DNA of 64,000 bases, from assembly GCF_014489555.1 (NCBI RefSeq), contig NZ_CP060784.1, forward strand, positions 4,490,501 through 4,554,500. Reading direction: 5' to 3'. Shown here one piece after another: positions 20,845 through 29,540 of the stretch (its first letter is position 1; every line of letters starts with the position of its first letter). The notes under the pieces are model-generated. The model saw only the letters and a program-made list of their open reading frames with translations. It made no database searches and was not told the origin of the DNA. Made by a program: the position numbers and the translations under genes. This DNA comes from Hymenobacter qilianensis. GTDB taxonomy: Bacteria; Bacteroidota; Bacteroidia; Cytophagales; Hymenobacteraceae.

Positions 20845-20937
20845 GTCATGCAGAGGCGGAGCCGAAGCATCTCGCGTGCTGATGTTGCCAAGCTAAACAA
20901 CTAAACACGCGAGATGCTTCGCTGTGCTCTGCATGAC
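20845..20937. repeat. REP-like palindrome (family A) between araD and araA
   Basis: The arms read GTCATGCAGAG...GAAGCATCTCGCG and the reverse complement CGCGAGATGCTTCG...CTCTGCATGAC. The loop TGATGTTGCCAAGCTAAACA is shared with the copy at 57960-58053. Other family members are at 39057-39216, 49027-49237, 56653-56679 and 62108-62203. It lies in an intergenic gap within an operon, so it may stabilise or shape the transcript. Confidence 0.9.
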
Positions 20938-20963
20938 CAAAGTCTTTAAAACTCTCCCTAATT

Positions 20964-22454
20964 ATGCTAGACATTTCCCACTACGAAGCTTGGTTTATTA
21001 CTGGTAGCCAGCACCTCTACGGCCCCGAAACGCTGGAACAGGTGGCGCAGCATTCTCAGCAGATTGCTGCTGCGCTGGACACCGAGCTACCCATCAAAAT
21101 CGTGTTCAAGCCTGTGCTAACTGGCCCCGATGAGATTTATCAGCTCATGCAGGATGCCAACACCACCAAGAACTGTGTGGGGCTGATTGCGTGGATGCAT
21201 ACCTTCTCGCCCGCCAAAATGTGGATCAACGGCCTGAAGATTCTGCACAAGCCGATGGCTCATTTGCACACCCAGTTCAACCGCGATATTCCGTGGGCTG
21301 ACATCGATATGGACTTCATGAACACCAACCAATCGGCGCACGGCGACCGGGAGTTTGGGTTCATTGGCACACGCATGCGCCTAAATCGTAAGGTGGTGGT
21401 GGGCCACTGGCAGGATCCCGCCGTGCACCAGAGCCTGAATGTGTGGGCCCGCGTGGCTTGCGCCTGGGCCGACTGGCAGGGGGCAAAATTTGTCCGTTTC
21501 GGCGATAATATGCGCTACGTAGCCGTGACCGAGGGCGACAAAGTGGAAGCTGAAATCAAGTTTGGCTACTCCGTGAACACGTATGGTATTGGCGATTTAG
21601 TGGCTGTCATCAATGCAGTGAGCGACGCGCAGATCGATGAGTTGATGGCCGACTACGCCCAGCAGTACGAGTTGGCAGACACGTTAAAAGATGGCGGCAG
21701 CCAGCGCGAGTCGTTGCGCGAGGCGGCTCGCATTGAGGCCGGTATGCGCAAGTTTTTGCAGGACACCGGCGCCAAAGGCTTCACCGATACCTTTGAGGAT
21801 TTGCACGGCATGGCTCAGCTACCCGGCATTGCTACGCAGCGCCTGATGGCTGAGGGCTACGGCTTTGGTGGTGAGGGCGACTGGAAAACGGCAGCGCTGG
21901 TGCGGGCTATGAAAGTGATGGGCGCTGGTCTGCCGGGGGGCAATTCTTTCATGGAAGACTACACCTACCACCTGGCACCCAACAACAATCAGGTGCTGGG
22001 CTCCCACATGCTCGAAATTTGCCCCACCATCTCCACGGGCAAAGTGCGCTGCGAAGTACACCCCTTAGGAATTGGCGGTAAAGCTGACCCGGTGCGCCTC
22101 GTGTTCAACTGCCCCGCCGGCCCAGCCCTGAACGCTACGCTGGTTGACATGGGCAATCGTTTCCGTTTGCTGGTGAATGAAGTGGAAGCCGTAGAGCCCG
22201 AGCAAGACCTGCCGAAGCTCCCCGTAGCCCGCGTACTGTGGAAAGTAAAACCCAGCTTAACAGTAGGCGCGGCGGCTTGGATTCTGGCCGGCGGTGCTCA
22301 CCACACGGGCTACAGCCAGAATTTAACGGCCGAATATTTAGAGGACTTTGCCGAGATGGCCGGTATCGAATACGTTTTGATAGATGACGATACCAAGCTG
22401 CGCACCTTTAAAAATGAGTTGCGCTACAACGAAGTAGCTTATGGCAGCCGATAA
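20964..22454 (+). CDS. araA: L-arabinose isomerase
   Basis: The 496-residue protein converts L-arabinose to L-ribulose. The metal-binding residues expected for AraA are visible: Glu in SFMEDYTYHL, His in VLGSHMLEICPTIS and His in GGAHHTGYSQN. The length matches E. coli AraA (500). It follows araD after a 142-base gap filled by a REP-like palindrome and is 57 bases before the symporter gene. It is intact although it has a GGGGGGCAAT word (21945-21950) and a five-G version (21479-21483) that is correctly in frame with five. Confidence 0.97.
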   Translation: MLDISHYEAWFITGSQHLYGPETLEQVAQHSQQIAAALDTELPIKIVFKPVLTGPDEIYQLMQDANTTKNCVGLIAWMHTFSPAKMWINGLKILHKPMAHLHTQFNRDIPWADIDMDFMNTNQSAHGDREFGFIGTRMRLNRKVVVGHWQDPAVHQSLNVWARVACAWADWQGAKFVRFGDNMRYVAVTEGDKVEAEIKFGYSVNTYGIGDLVAVINAVSDAQIDELMADYAQQYELADTLKDGGSQRESLREAARIEAGMRKFLQDTGAKGFTDTFEDLHGMAQLPGIATQRLMAEGYGFGGEGDWKTAALVRAMKVMGAGLPGGNSFMEDYTYHLAPNNNQVLGSHMLEICPTISTGKVRCEVHPLGIGGKADPVRLVFNCPAGPALNATLVDMGNRFRLLVNEVEAVEPEQDLPKLPVARVLWKVKPSLTVGAAAWILAGGAHHTGYSQNLTAEYLEDFAEMAGIEYVLIDDDTKLRTFKNELRYNEVAYGSR

Positions 22455-22511
22455 TTTCACTACTTTCCCAAATCCTTACCATCTGTCAGCCAAAAGCCCT
22501 ACTCCTTTCAA

Positions 22512-24194
22512 ATGAATCAGCTCGCAACGATTGACTACATCGTTTTCATTATTTACTTCATCATTGTTGCCGGCTATGGCATCTGGATTTATCGCCGCAA
22601 AAACACGCACGATGGCACGGTGGACGGCGACTCAAAGGATTACTTCCTCGCCGAAGGCTCGCTAACGTGGTGGGCCATTGGCTCTTCCCTCATTGCTTCC
22701 AACATCTCGGCTGAGCAGTTTGTGGGTATGTCGGGCTCCGGGTTTAAGATGGGTCTGGCCATTGCCACCTACGAGTGGATGGCGTCTATCACGCTGATTA
22801 TCGTGGCGGTGTTTTTCATTCCGGTATACCTGAAAAACAACATTGCCACGATGCCGCAGTTCTTGAGCCAGCGCTACAATAGCACGGTGGCCATGATTAT
22901 GGCTGTGTTCTGGCTTATGCTGTATGTGGTCGTAAACCTGACTTCGATTCTCTACCTAGGGGCTATTGCCATCAGCAGCATCTCGGGTTTCGACATTACG
23001 CTCTGCATGTATCTGCTGGCGATCTTCGCTATTTTCATCACCCTGGGTGGTATGAAAGTAATCGGCTACACCGACGTAATTCAAGTATTCTTCCTGATTC
23101 TGGGCGGTTTGGCGACTACGTATCTGGCCTTGAATCTGGTGGCTGAGCATTACGGCAGTACGGGCGTGCTTAAGGGCTTCTCGCTAATGACGAGCCAGGC
23201 CAACGACCACTTCCACATGATTTTCAATCGCGACAATCCGAACTACCTCGATCTGCCCGGCCTGACGGTGCTACTTGGCGGTATGTGGATTGTGAACCTG
23301 AACTACTGGGGTTGCAACCAATATATCACCCAGCGCGCCTTGGGTGCCGACCTGCCAACGGCTCGCGCTGGCCTGCTGTTCGCTGCTTTCCTGAAGATGC
23401 TGATGCCGGTAATTGTTGTGTTGCCAGGTATTGCAGCGTATGTACTGTTTAAGGCCGACGTATTCGGTGGTGAAATGATGCAGGATGGAGAGTTGAACCC
23501 TGACCGGGCGTACCCGGTGCTGCTCAATATTCTGCCCGTAGGCTTGAAGGGCTTGTCTTTTGCAGCTCTTACGGCAGCGGTAGTAGCCTCGCTGGCTGGC
23601 AAAGCCAACAGTATTGCCACCATCTTTACCCTCGACATTTATAAGAAAGTGTTCAACGAGGGCGCCTCGGAAAAGCAGTTGGTACGCGTAGGCAAAATCT
23701 CGGTGGTAGTCGCCATGATTTTGGGCGTGCTCATCGCTCCCTTCCTGGGCATCGACAAGAAAGGCGGCTTCCAGTACATTCAGGAATACACAGGCTTCGT
23801 GTCGCCGGGTATTTTCGCCATGTTTATTCTGGGCTTCTTCTGGAAGAAAACCACCTCTACGGCGGCCCTGTTTGCTACCATCGGCGGCTTCCTGCTATCG
23901 GTGCTGCTGAAGTTCCTGCCGAACATGATGGATCTGTCGTTCCTGGCTCCCATCGGTTTTGCCGTGCCGAGCGCAACCGGCGTTTACGAGATTCCCTTCC
24001 TCGACCGTATGGGCATCGTGTTCGTCATTTGCGTACTGATGATGGTGGTTATTAGCCTGATTGAGAACAGTATGGGCGTAAAAACCAACGGGCTGGAAAT
24101 TGACCGGAGCATGTTCAAAACGAACCGTAGCTTCGCTATTGGCTCTATCGTGGTCTTTATCCTCATCACCACCCTCTACACGGTTTACTGGTAA
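22512..24194 (+). CDS. Sodium/solute symporter (SSS family), probable arabinose importer
   Basis: The 560-residue inner-membrane protein belongs to the sodium:solute symporter family (SGLT-like). It has about 13-14 hydrophobic helices, an early DSKDYFLAEGSLTWWAIGSS segment and the conserved SNISAEQFVGMSGSGF. Further in it has a sodium-site-like AALTAAVVASLAGKANSIAT near residue 360. The position directly after araA, before GH51, and the absence of another sugar importer in the arabinose block make L-arabinose the likely substrate. Galactose or another sugar from pectin is possible. It ends at a strong terminator, which closes the epimerase-araBDA-symporter unit. Confidence 0.9.
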   Translation: MNQLATIDYIVFIIYFIIVAGYGIWIYRRKNTHDGTVDGDSKDYFLAEGSLTWWAIGSSLIASNISAEQFVGMSGSGFKMGLAIATYEWMASITLIIVAVFFIPVYLKNNIATMPQFLSQRYNSTVAMIMAVFWLMLYVVVNLTSILYLGAIAISSISGFDITLCMYLLAIFAIFITLGGMKVIGYTDVIQVFFLILGGLATTYLALNLVAEHYGSTGVLKGFSLMTSQANDHFHMIFNRDNPNYLDLPGLTVLLGGMWIVNLNYWGCNQYITQRALGADLPTARAGLLFAAFLKMLMPVIVVLPGIAAYVLFKADVFGGEMMQDGELNPDRAYPVLLNILPVGLKGLSFAALTAAVVASLAGKANSIATIFTLDIYKKVFNEGASEKQLVRVGKISVVVAMILGVLIAPFLGIDKKGGFQYIQEYTGFVSPGIFAMFILGFFWKKTTSTAALFATIGGFLLSVLLKFLPNMMDLSFLAPIGFAVPSATGVYEIPFLDRMGIVFVICVLMMVVISLIENSMGVKTNGLEIDRSMFKTNRSFAIGSIVVFILITTLYTVYW

Positions 24195-24198
24195 CCAA

Positions 24199-24233
24199 AA
24201 AAGCCCCCAGTTACCTTCTGGGGGGCTTTTTTT
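24199..24233 (+). terminator. Terminator after the symporter, built from the GGGGGGC word
   Basis: AAAAAAGCCCCCAG pairs with CTGGGGGGCTTTTTT and is followed by more T. The stem is formed by an inverted pair of the (C)TGGGGGGCTTT word that is abundant throughout the window. Confidence 0.9.
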
Positions 24234-24286
24234 AAATGATTTGCGTCATGACTTCAACACGCTACATCCCACCTAAAAATATACTC

Positions 24287-26388
24287 ATGAAGACACATTT
24301 TATTTCCCATCGAGCACAATCGATTGTGTTCGGTTTAGGCCTCTGTGGAGCGCTGACTACCAATTTGGTACACGCCCAGACGGCCAGCCCTACCAGCACT
24401 ATTACGGTGCAGGTAAACAAGCCCGGCGCTCCGGTTGCCAAGACTATGTATGGCTTGTTTTTCGAGGATATCAACTTCGGCGCTGATGGCGGTCTTTACC
24501 CCGAGCTGGTGAAGAACAAGTCGTTTGAAACCGATGACCGCCTGATCGGCTGGAAAGGCATCAAAGGGGCCTCGGCCCTCTCCACCTACACGGTTTCCAG
24601 CCAGCAGCCCATCAGCGAAAAGAACAGCCACTTCCTCCGCCTGACCGCTACCACCGCCAGCCCCGACGCGGGCTTCGTGAACGAAGGCTTCCGGGGAATG
24701 GGCGTGAAGGAGGGGGCCGAGTACACGTTTTCGGTGTATGCCCGTCGTGGCCCCGGCAATGTTGGGGGGCTAAATGTGACGATAGAGGAGCCCGCCCGTG
24801 CCCAGGCAAGCGGCCCCGAAGCGCCTGCCTCGGGTAAGGTATTGGCCACAGCCAAAATCACTGGCCTGACCAATGAGTGGAAAAAGTACAGCGTAGTATT
24901 GAAGCCCTCGGCTACGGCCGCCAAAGCGCGCCTGAAGCTCACCGTAGACGGCACCGGCACGCTCGATCTGGATGTGGTATCGTTATTCCCAAAAAACACC
25001 TGGATGAAGCGCGAAAACGGCATGCGGGCCGACCTCGTGCAGCTGTTGAAGGACATGAACCCCGGCTTCCTGCGCTTCCCAGGCGGCTGCATCGTAGAGG
25101 GCGTCACGCTCGACAACCGCTACCAGTGGAAGGAAACCATTGGTGATGTGGCCAGCCGCTCGCCTATCATCAACCGCTGGAATACGGAGTTTAAGCACCG
25201 CTTCACGCCCGATTATTATCAGTCGTTTGGCTTGGGCTTCTTCGAGTATTTCCAGCTTTCCGAAGATCTTGGCGCTGAGCCGCTGCCTATTCTGAACGTA
25301 GGCATGGCTTGCCAGTTCAACTCCGCAGAACTGGCCCCCATCACGGCCGCCGGTGGCCCCAGCGCCCCCGCCCACGACCACGCCGAAGATGACCCGACCC
25401 TCGACACCTTCATTCAGGATGCACTGGATCTGATTGAGTTTGCTAACGGACCCGCTACTAGCACCTGGGGGCAAAACGGGTGGCGATGGGTCATCCGGCA
25501 CCATTCAATCTGAAATACATCGGGATTGGCAACGAGCAATGGGGCCCGCAATATCTGGAGCGCTACGAGCCGTTTGCCAAAGCCGTGAAGGCCAAGTACC
25601 CCAATATGAACATCGTGAGCAGCGCTGGTCCGTCGCCGGGTGGCGAGCTGTTTGATAAGGCCAGCGCAAAGCTGCGGGAGCTAAAAGCCGAGCTGATTGA
25701 CGAGCACTACTACGCCAAGCCTGAGTGGTTTCGTGAGAATGTGGGCCGCTACGACAACTACCCCCGCACAGGCCCCAAGATCTTCGCTGGCGAATACGCT
25801 GCCCAAAGCGTAGCCATCGGCAGCCCCGACAACAAAAACAACTGGGATTGCGCCATCTCGGAAGCCGCCTTTATGACGGGCCTAGAGCGCAACGCTGACG
25901 TTGTAACAATGGCTTCCTACGCTCCTCTGTTTGCTCACGTGGATGCCTGGCAGTGGACGCCTGACCTTATCTGGTTCGACAACCTGAAAGCCTACGGCAC
26001 GCCCAACTACTACGTGCAGAAGCTGTTTGCCACTAATCCGGGCACTACTATGCTGCCCGTGCAGCTCGGCAACAACGCCAAAAACGGCCAGGATAACCTA
26101 TTCGCCAGCGCCGTAGCCGACGATAAAGCCGGTGAAGTAGTGGTGAAACTGGTAAACTACTCGCCCCAGCCCCGCACCGTAACCCTGAACCTGGCCGGTG
26201 CCAAGAAACTGGGCAAATCGGGTAAAGCTATTGTACTTGCCAGCAACGATTTGCAGGCAGTGAACAGCATCGAGCAGCCCATGAACATTGCTCCTAAGGA
26301 GGAAAAGTTTGCGGTCAAATCTTCGACGATAAGCTATACGTTGGCCCCCAATTCCTTCACGGTGTTGCGCGTTCCTGGAAAGCGCTAA
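24287..26388 (+). CDS. GH51 alpha-L-arabinofuranosidase, one frame break
   Basis: Repaired length is 700 residues. The ATG at 24287 gives the signal peptide MKTHFISHRAQSIVFGLGLC; the TTG/ATG options upstream add a non-signal extension. A carbohydrate-binding-type beta-sandwich (residues about 80-230) is inserted before the TIM barrel. The barrel has the GH51 acid/base Glu in GIGNEQWG (about residue 415) and the nucleophile Glu in IFAGEYAAQS (about 501), followed by a C-terminal beta domain. It removes arabinofuranose branches from arabinan in the periplasm or at the surface. The frame breaks at five G at 25467-25471; one more G restores STWGAKRVAMGHP. An exact operator word lies inside codons 10-14. 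Confidence 0.92.
24315..24328. promoter_or_regulatory. Perfect operator-like palindrome inside the GH51 signal-peptide coding region
   Basis: CACAATCGATTGTG, identical to the site before susC. It covers codons for Ala-Gln-Ser-Ile-Val in the signal peptide, 28 bases after the ATG. A repressor bound here could block early elongation or the promoter just upstream. Confidence 0.65.
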
Positions 26389-26412
26389 ACGATTTATCAA
26401 TCCGAAGTTGAT

Positions 26413-26450
26413 GGGTGGAAAAAGGAAGCAGCCGGTTTCTTTTTCCACCC
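26413..26450 (+). terminator. Stem-loop terminator after GH51
   Basis: GGGTGGAAAAAGGAA and TTTCTTTTTCCACCC pair almost perfectly and a T run follows. Confidence 0.8.
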
Positions 26451-26473
26451 ATTTTTTTGGCCCTGGGCTCTTT

Positions 26474-26511
26474 GCCTCACCCCTAGGAGTGGGGCCGGGG
26501 TGAGGCCCTCG
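26474..26511. repeat. Small family C repeat (CCTCACCCC/GGGGTGAGG type)
   Basis: CTCACCCCTAGG...CCGGGGTGAGG resembles a shortened version of the 2601-2746 palindrome and of the 37573-37614 and 37808-37846 copies. Confidence 0.6.
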
Positions 26512-26526
26512 TTGAACATCACGTCT

Positions 26527-28370
26527 ATGAACCACAAAACCAGACTCCTGCTGGCCCCAGCCTTGGCGCTGGCGCTATCTGCGCAGGCCCAGAAAATGCC
26601 ACCCACGCGCGCTTTTCATCAGTGGGCGCTTACTCCGCCGATGGGCTGGAATAGCTGGGACTCGTATGGCCCTACCGTAACCGAGACCGAGGTGAAAGCC
26701 AACGCCGATTATATGGCGAAGTACCTCAAAACCAGCGGCTGGCAATACGTGGTAGTGGACATTCGGTGGTACGTGGGCAACGACACGGCCCACGGCTACA
26801 ACGAGAAAAACCCTGAATGGAACATCGACCAATACGGGCGCTTCGTGCCGGCCGTCAATCGGTTTCCGTCGGCGGCAAATGGGCAGGGCTTCAAGCCGTT
26901 GGCTGATTATATGCACAGCAAAGGGCTCAAATTCGGTATTCATATTATGCGCGGCGTGCCCGTGGTGGCTGTAAACCGCAAGCTGCCCATTCTGGGGAGC
27001 AAGGCAACAGCGGCGGATATCTACTCGACGGAAGACCAAGCGGGCTGGCTGCGCGATATGTACACCGTAGTGGCTGGGCGGCCGGGCGCGCAGGAGTACT
27101 ACAACTCGCTGTTCAGGATGTACGCCGACTGGGGCGTGGATTTCGTGAAAGTCGATGACCTTTCCTCGCCCTACCATGCGCCCGAAGTGGAGATGATTCG
27201 CAAGGCCATTGACCTGACCGGCCGGCCAATTGTGCTGAGCACGTCGCCGGGCGAAACGCCCATTGCCCAGGCCAAGCATGTGCAGCAGCACGCCAATATG
27301 TGGCGCACCGTGGGCGACTTCTGGGATAGTTGGGAGCAGCTGAAGGAGCACTTTGAAGTATGCAACCGGTGGGCGCCCTACAGCATGCCCGGCGCCTGGC
27401 CCGATGCCGATATGCTGCCGCTGGGCCGCATCGGGATTCGGGCCGAGCGGGGCGACGACCGTATGTCGCGCTTCACCAAAGACGAGCAGTACACGCTCAT
27501 GTCGCTGTGGTCGGTGTTTCGCTCCCCGCTGATGTTTGGGGGCGACTTGCCTAGCAATGACGCCTTTACTCTTTCTCTGCTGACCAATAAGGAAGTGTTG
27601 GCCATGCATAGCACAAGCACCAACAACCGTCAGCTATTCCGCCGAAACGACCTCATTGCCTGGGTTGCCGACGACCCTAAAACCGGCGACAAATACCTGG
27701 CCCTGTTTAATGCGCAGGACCAGGAGCTTGCTGCGGAGGAAGAAGCGGCGTGGTCGAGTGGGCTGATTACGCGCCAGACGCCCGGGCATAGTAAGCCGGT
27801 TGACATCGACATTCGGGGGGCAAAAAAGCTCTACCTAAACGTGCGCAACGGCGGCGACGACATTGCCTGGGACCACGCCGATTGGCTGGCTCCTACCCTA
27901 TCCGATGGGCAAAAAAGCGTGGCCCTGAGTACCATTCCCTGGAAGCAAGCTTCGGCTGGTTGGGGTAAGGTAACGGCCAACAAAAGCGTATCGGGCGCTG
28001 AGCTGCTGGTGGGGGGCAAAAAGTACCCGAACGGCATCGGCACCCACTCCAACTCCATGATTGAGTACGATTTGCCCCCGGCTTCACCCGCTTCACCGCT
28101 ACCGTCGGCCTCGACAACGCGGGCGCCTCGCAGAATACCGGCGGCACGGTGCAGTTTCTGGTGTTCACCAAAAACCCGTTTAAGCCCGTTCCGCCCGATT
28201 CTGCGCAGATGGAGGTAGCCTTACAGCAATTGGGTTTCAACTCCGCCTGCACTATTCGTAACCTGTGGACGGGCAAGGAAGTGGGCACGTTTACCGGCAC
28301 ATTTGCCCCCCACATCCGACGACACGGCGCGGGGCTGTATCGAATCTCAGCCAAGCCAAAATCGAAGTAG
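26527..28370 (+). CDS. GH27 glycosidase with NPCBM-like domain (alpha-galactosidase or beta-L-arabinopyranosidase), one frame break
   Basis: Repaired length is 614 residues. The ATG at 26527 gives a signal peptide (MNHKTRLLLAPALALALSAQA). The GH27 barrel starts LTPPMGWNSWDSYGP. The nucleophile aspartate is expected in DFVKVDD (about residue 210) and the acid/base in GAWPDADMLPLG (about 292). The C-terminal part (GAELLVGGKKYPNGIGTHSN ... EYDLPPGFTRF) looks like an NPCBM carbohydrate-binding domain. The frame breaks at five C at 28075-28079; one more C joins GFTRFTATVGLDNAGA to the tail ending at 28370. GH27 includes alpha-galactosidases and beta-L-arabinopyranosidases; the arabinan context makes the second worth considering. 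Confidence 0.88.
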
Positions 28371-28421
28371 CTTCCGCAACTTTCTTCATCATATAAATTA
28401 GCTCCGTACCAAATACCAATT

Positions 28422-28461
28422 AACAGCAAGGGCCGACTGCATGCAGTCGGCCCTTGCTGTT
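28422..28461. terminator. Bidirectional terminator between GH27 and the convergent GH43
   Basis: AACAGCAAGGGCCGACTGCA and its exact reverse complement form a perfect 40-base palindrome between two convergent genes. Confidence 0.85.
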
Positions 28462-28476
28462 GCCAAAACAGTGCGG

Positions 28477-29459
28477 TTATTTAGCCGGCTTCACTCCTTC
28501 GGTTGTCATCACCACGCGCTTCATGGTGCCGTCTTTGTTATAGTAAAGGTTATCGATGCAGACGGAGCGGCGGAAGCTGCCGCCGTCGGTTTGCAAGGCG
28601 CCGTTGTGATAGATGAAATACGATTGGCCTTTGAAGTCAATGATAGCCTGGTGGTTGGTGTTGGAATTGCCTGCTATTTCATTCAGAATACCTTTGTACT
28701 CCCACGGCCCTTCGATATTCTTGCTCATGGCGTACACGATTTTCTCCGGAAAGCCTGACGCATACGACAAGTAATACCAGTCGCCGCGCTTATGAATCCA
28801 GGGGGCTTCGGTGAACTTGGGCAGGTCCACGGTTTGGATTGGGCCGTCCAGCTCAGTCATGTTGGGCTTGAGCTTGGCGTAGTAGCAAGCTGTATTCCCC
28901 CAAAACAGATACGCCTGGCCTTTTCCATCAATCCAGATGGTGGGGTCAATATCGTCCCAGCTAATCGTAGCCTTGGTGGTTATATTGTTGGTAATCAGAG
29001 CTGAGCCGCGCGCGTCCTTGAATGGCCCCAACGGATTATCGGCCACCGCTACCCCAATGGCTTTGCCTGGGATAGTACCGTGCTCCACGGCCACGTACCA
29101 ATAAAACTTGCCGTTGCGCTCCACCACCTGCGAAGCCCACGCGTCGCCCTTGGCCCAGGCAAAATCCTTGGCCGCCAGTGGCACCGGATGCTCCGTCCAG
29201 TTCACCATATCCGACGACGAAAAGCAGAGCCACTCGTTCATCACGTAGCGCTCCTGCTTGGGCGGCGCTTCATCGTGGCCGGCGTAGATGTACACTTTGT
29301 CTTTGTAAACCAGCGCAGCCGGGTCGGCAGTATACTTGTTTTTAATGATAGGATTGCCCCCGGCGGGTTAAGCTCCGGCTTCACAATCGATTGTGCAGAA
29401 GCAGAAAAAAAAGCAGCTATTCCAAGGCAAGCTGCCGCAACGGTTAGGTTTACTCTCAT
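28477..29459 (-). CDS. GH43 glycosidase (arabinofuranosidase/xylosidase type), one frame break
   Basis: Repaired length is 327 residues. The ATG at 29459 gives a signal peptide (MRVNLTVAAACLGIAAFFSA). A five-bladed GH43 propeller follows with catalytic Asp in YTADPAALVY, Asp in DDIDPTIWID and Glu in FTEAPWIHK. The frame breaks at five C at 29357-29361; one more base restores ELNPPGGNPIIKNKYTADP, the usual GH43 opening. An exact operator word lies over the signal-peptide cleavage region. Its relatives act on arabinosyl or xylosyl side chains; in this locus arabinose release is more likely. It is transcribed towards GH27 and lies downstream of tal-pgi. Confidence 0.86.
29382..29395. promoter_or_regulatory. 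Perfect operator-like palindrome inside the GH43 signal-peptide coding region
   Basis: CACAATCGATTGTG, read on the minus strand as part of the codons for Ala-Gln-Ser-Ile-Val at residues 22-26, about 64 bases after the start codon. It is the same word, encoding the same peptide, as in GH51. Confidence 0.6.
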
Positions 29460-29540
29460 ATAGATGGAATTAAGAGATGGGAATGAACACGTAAAAACAA
29501 ATGGCCTGCCCTGCAAGTGAGCAGGCCATTTGTAATCAGC

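Noticed and set aside
26575..27609. Minus-strand open frame opposite GH27
   Set aside because: Antisense shadow of a GH27 catalytic domain.
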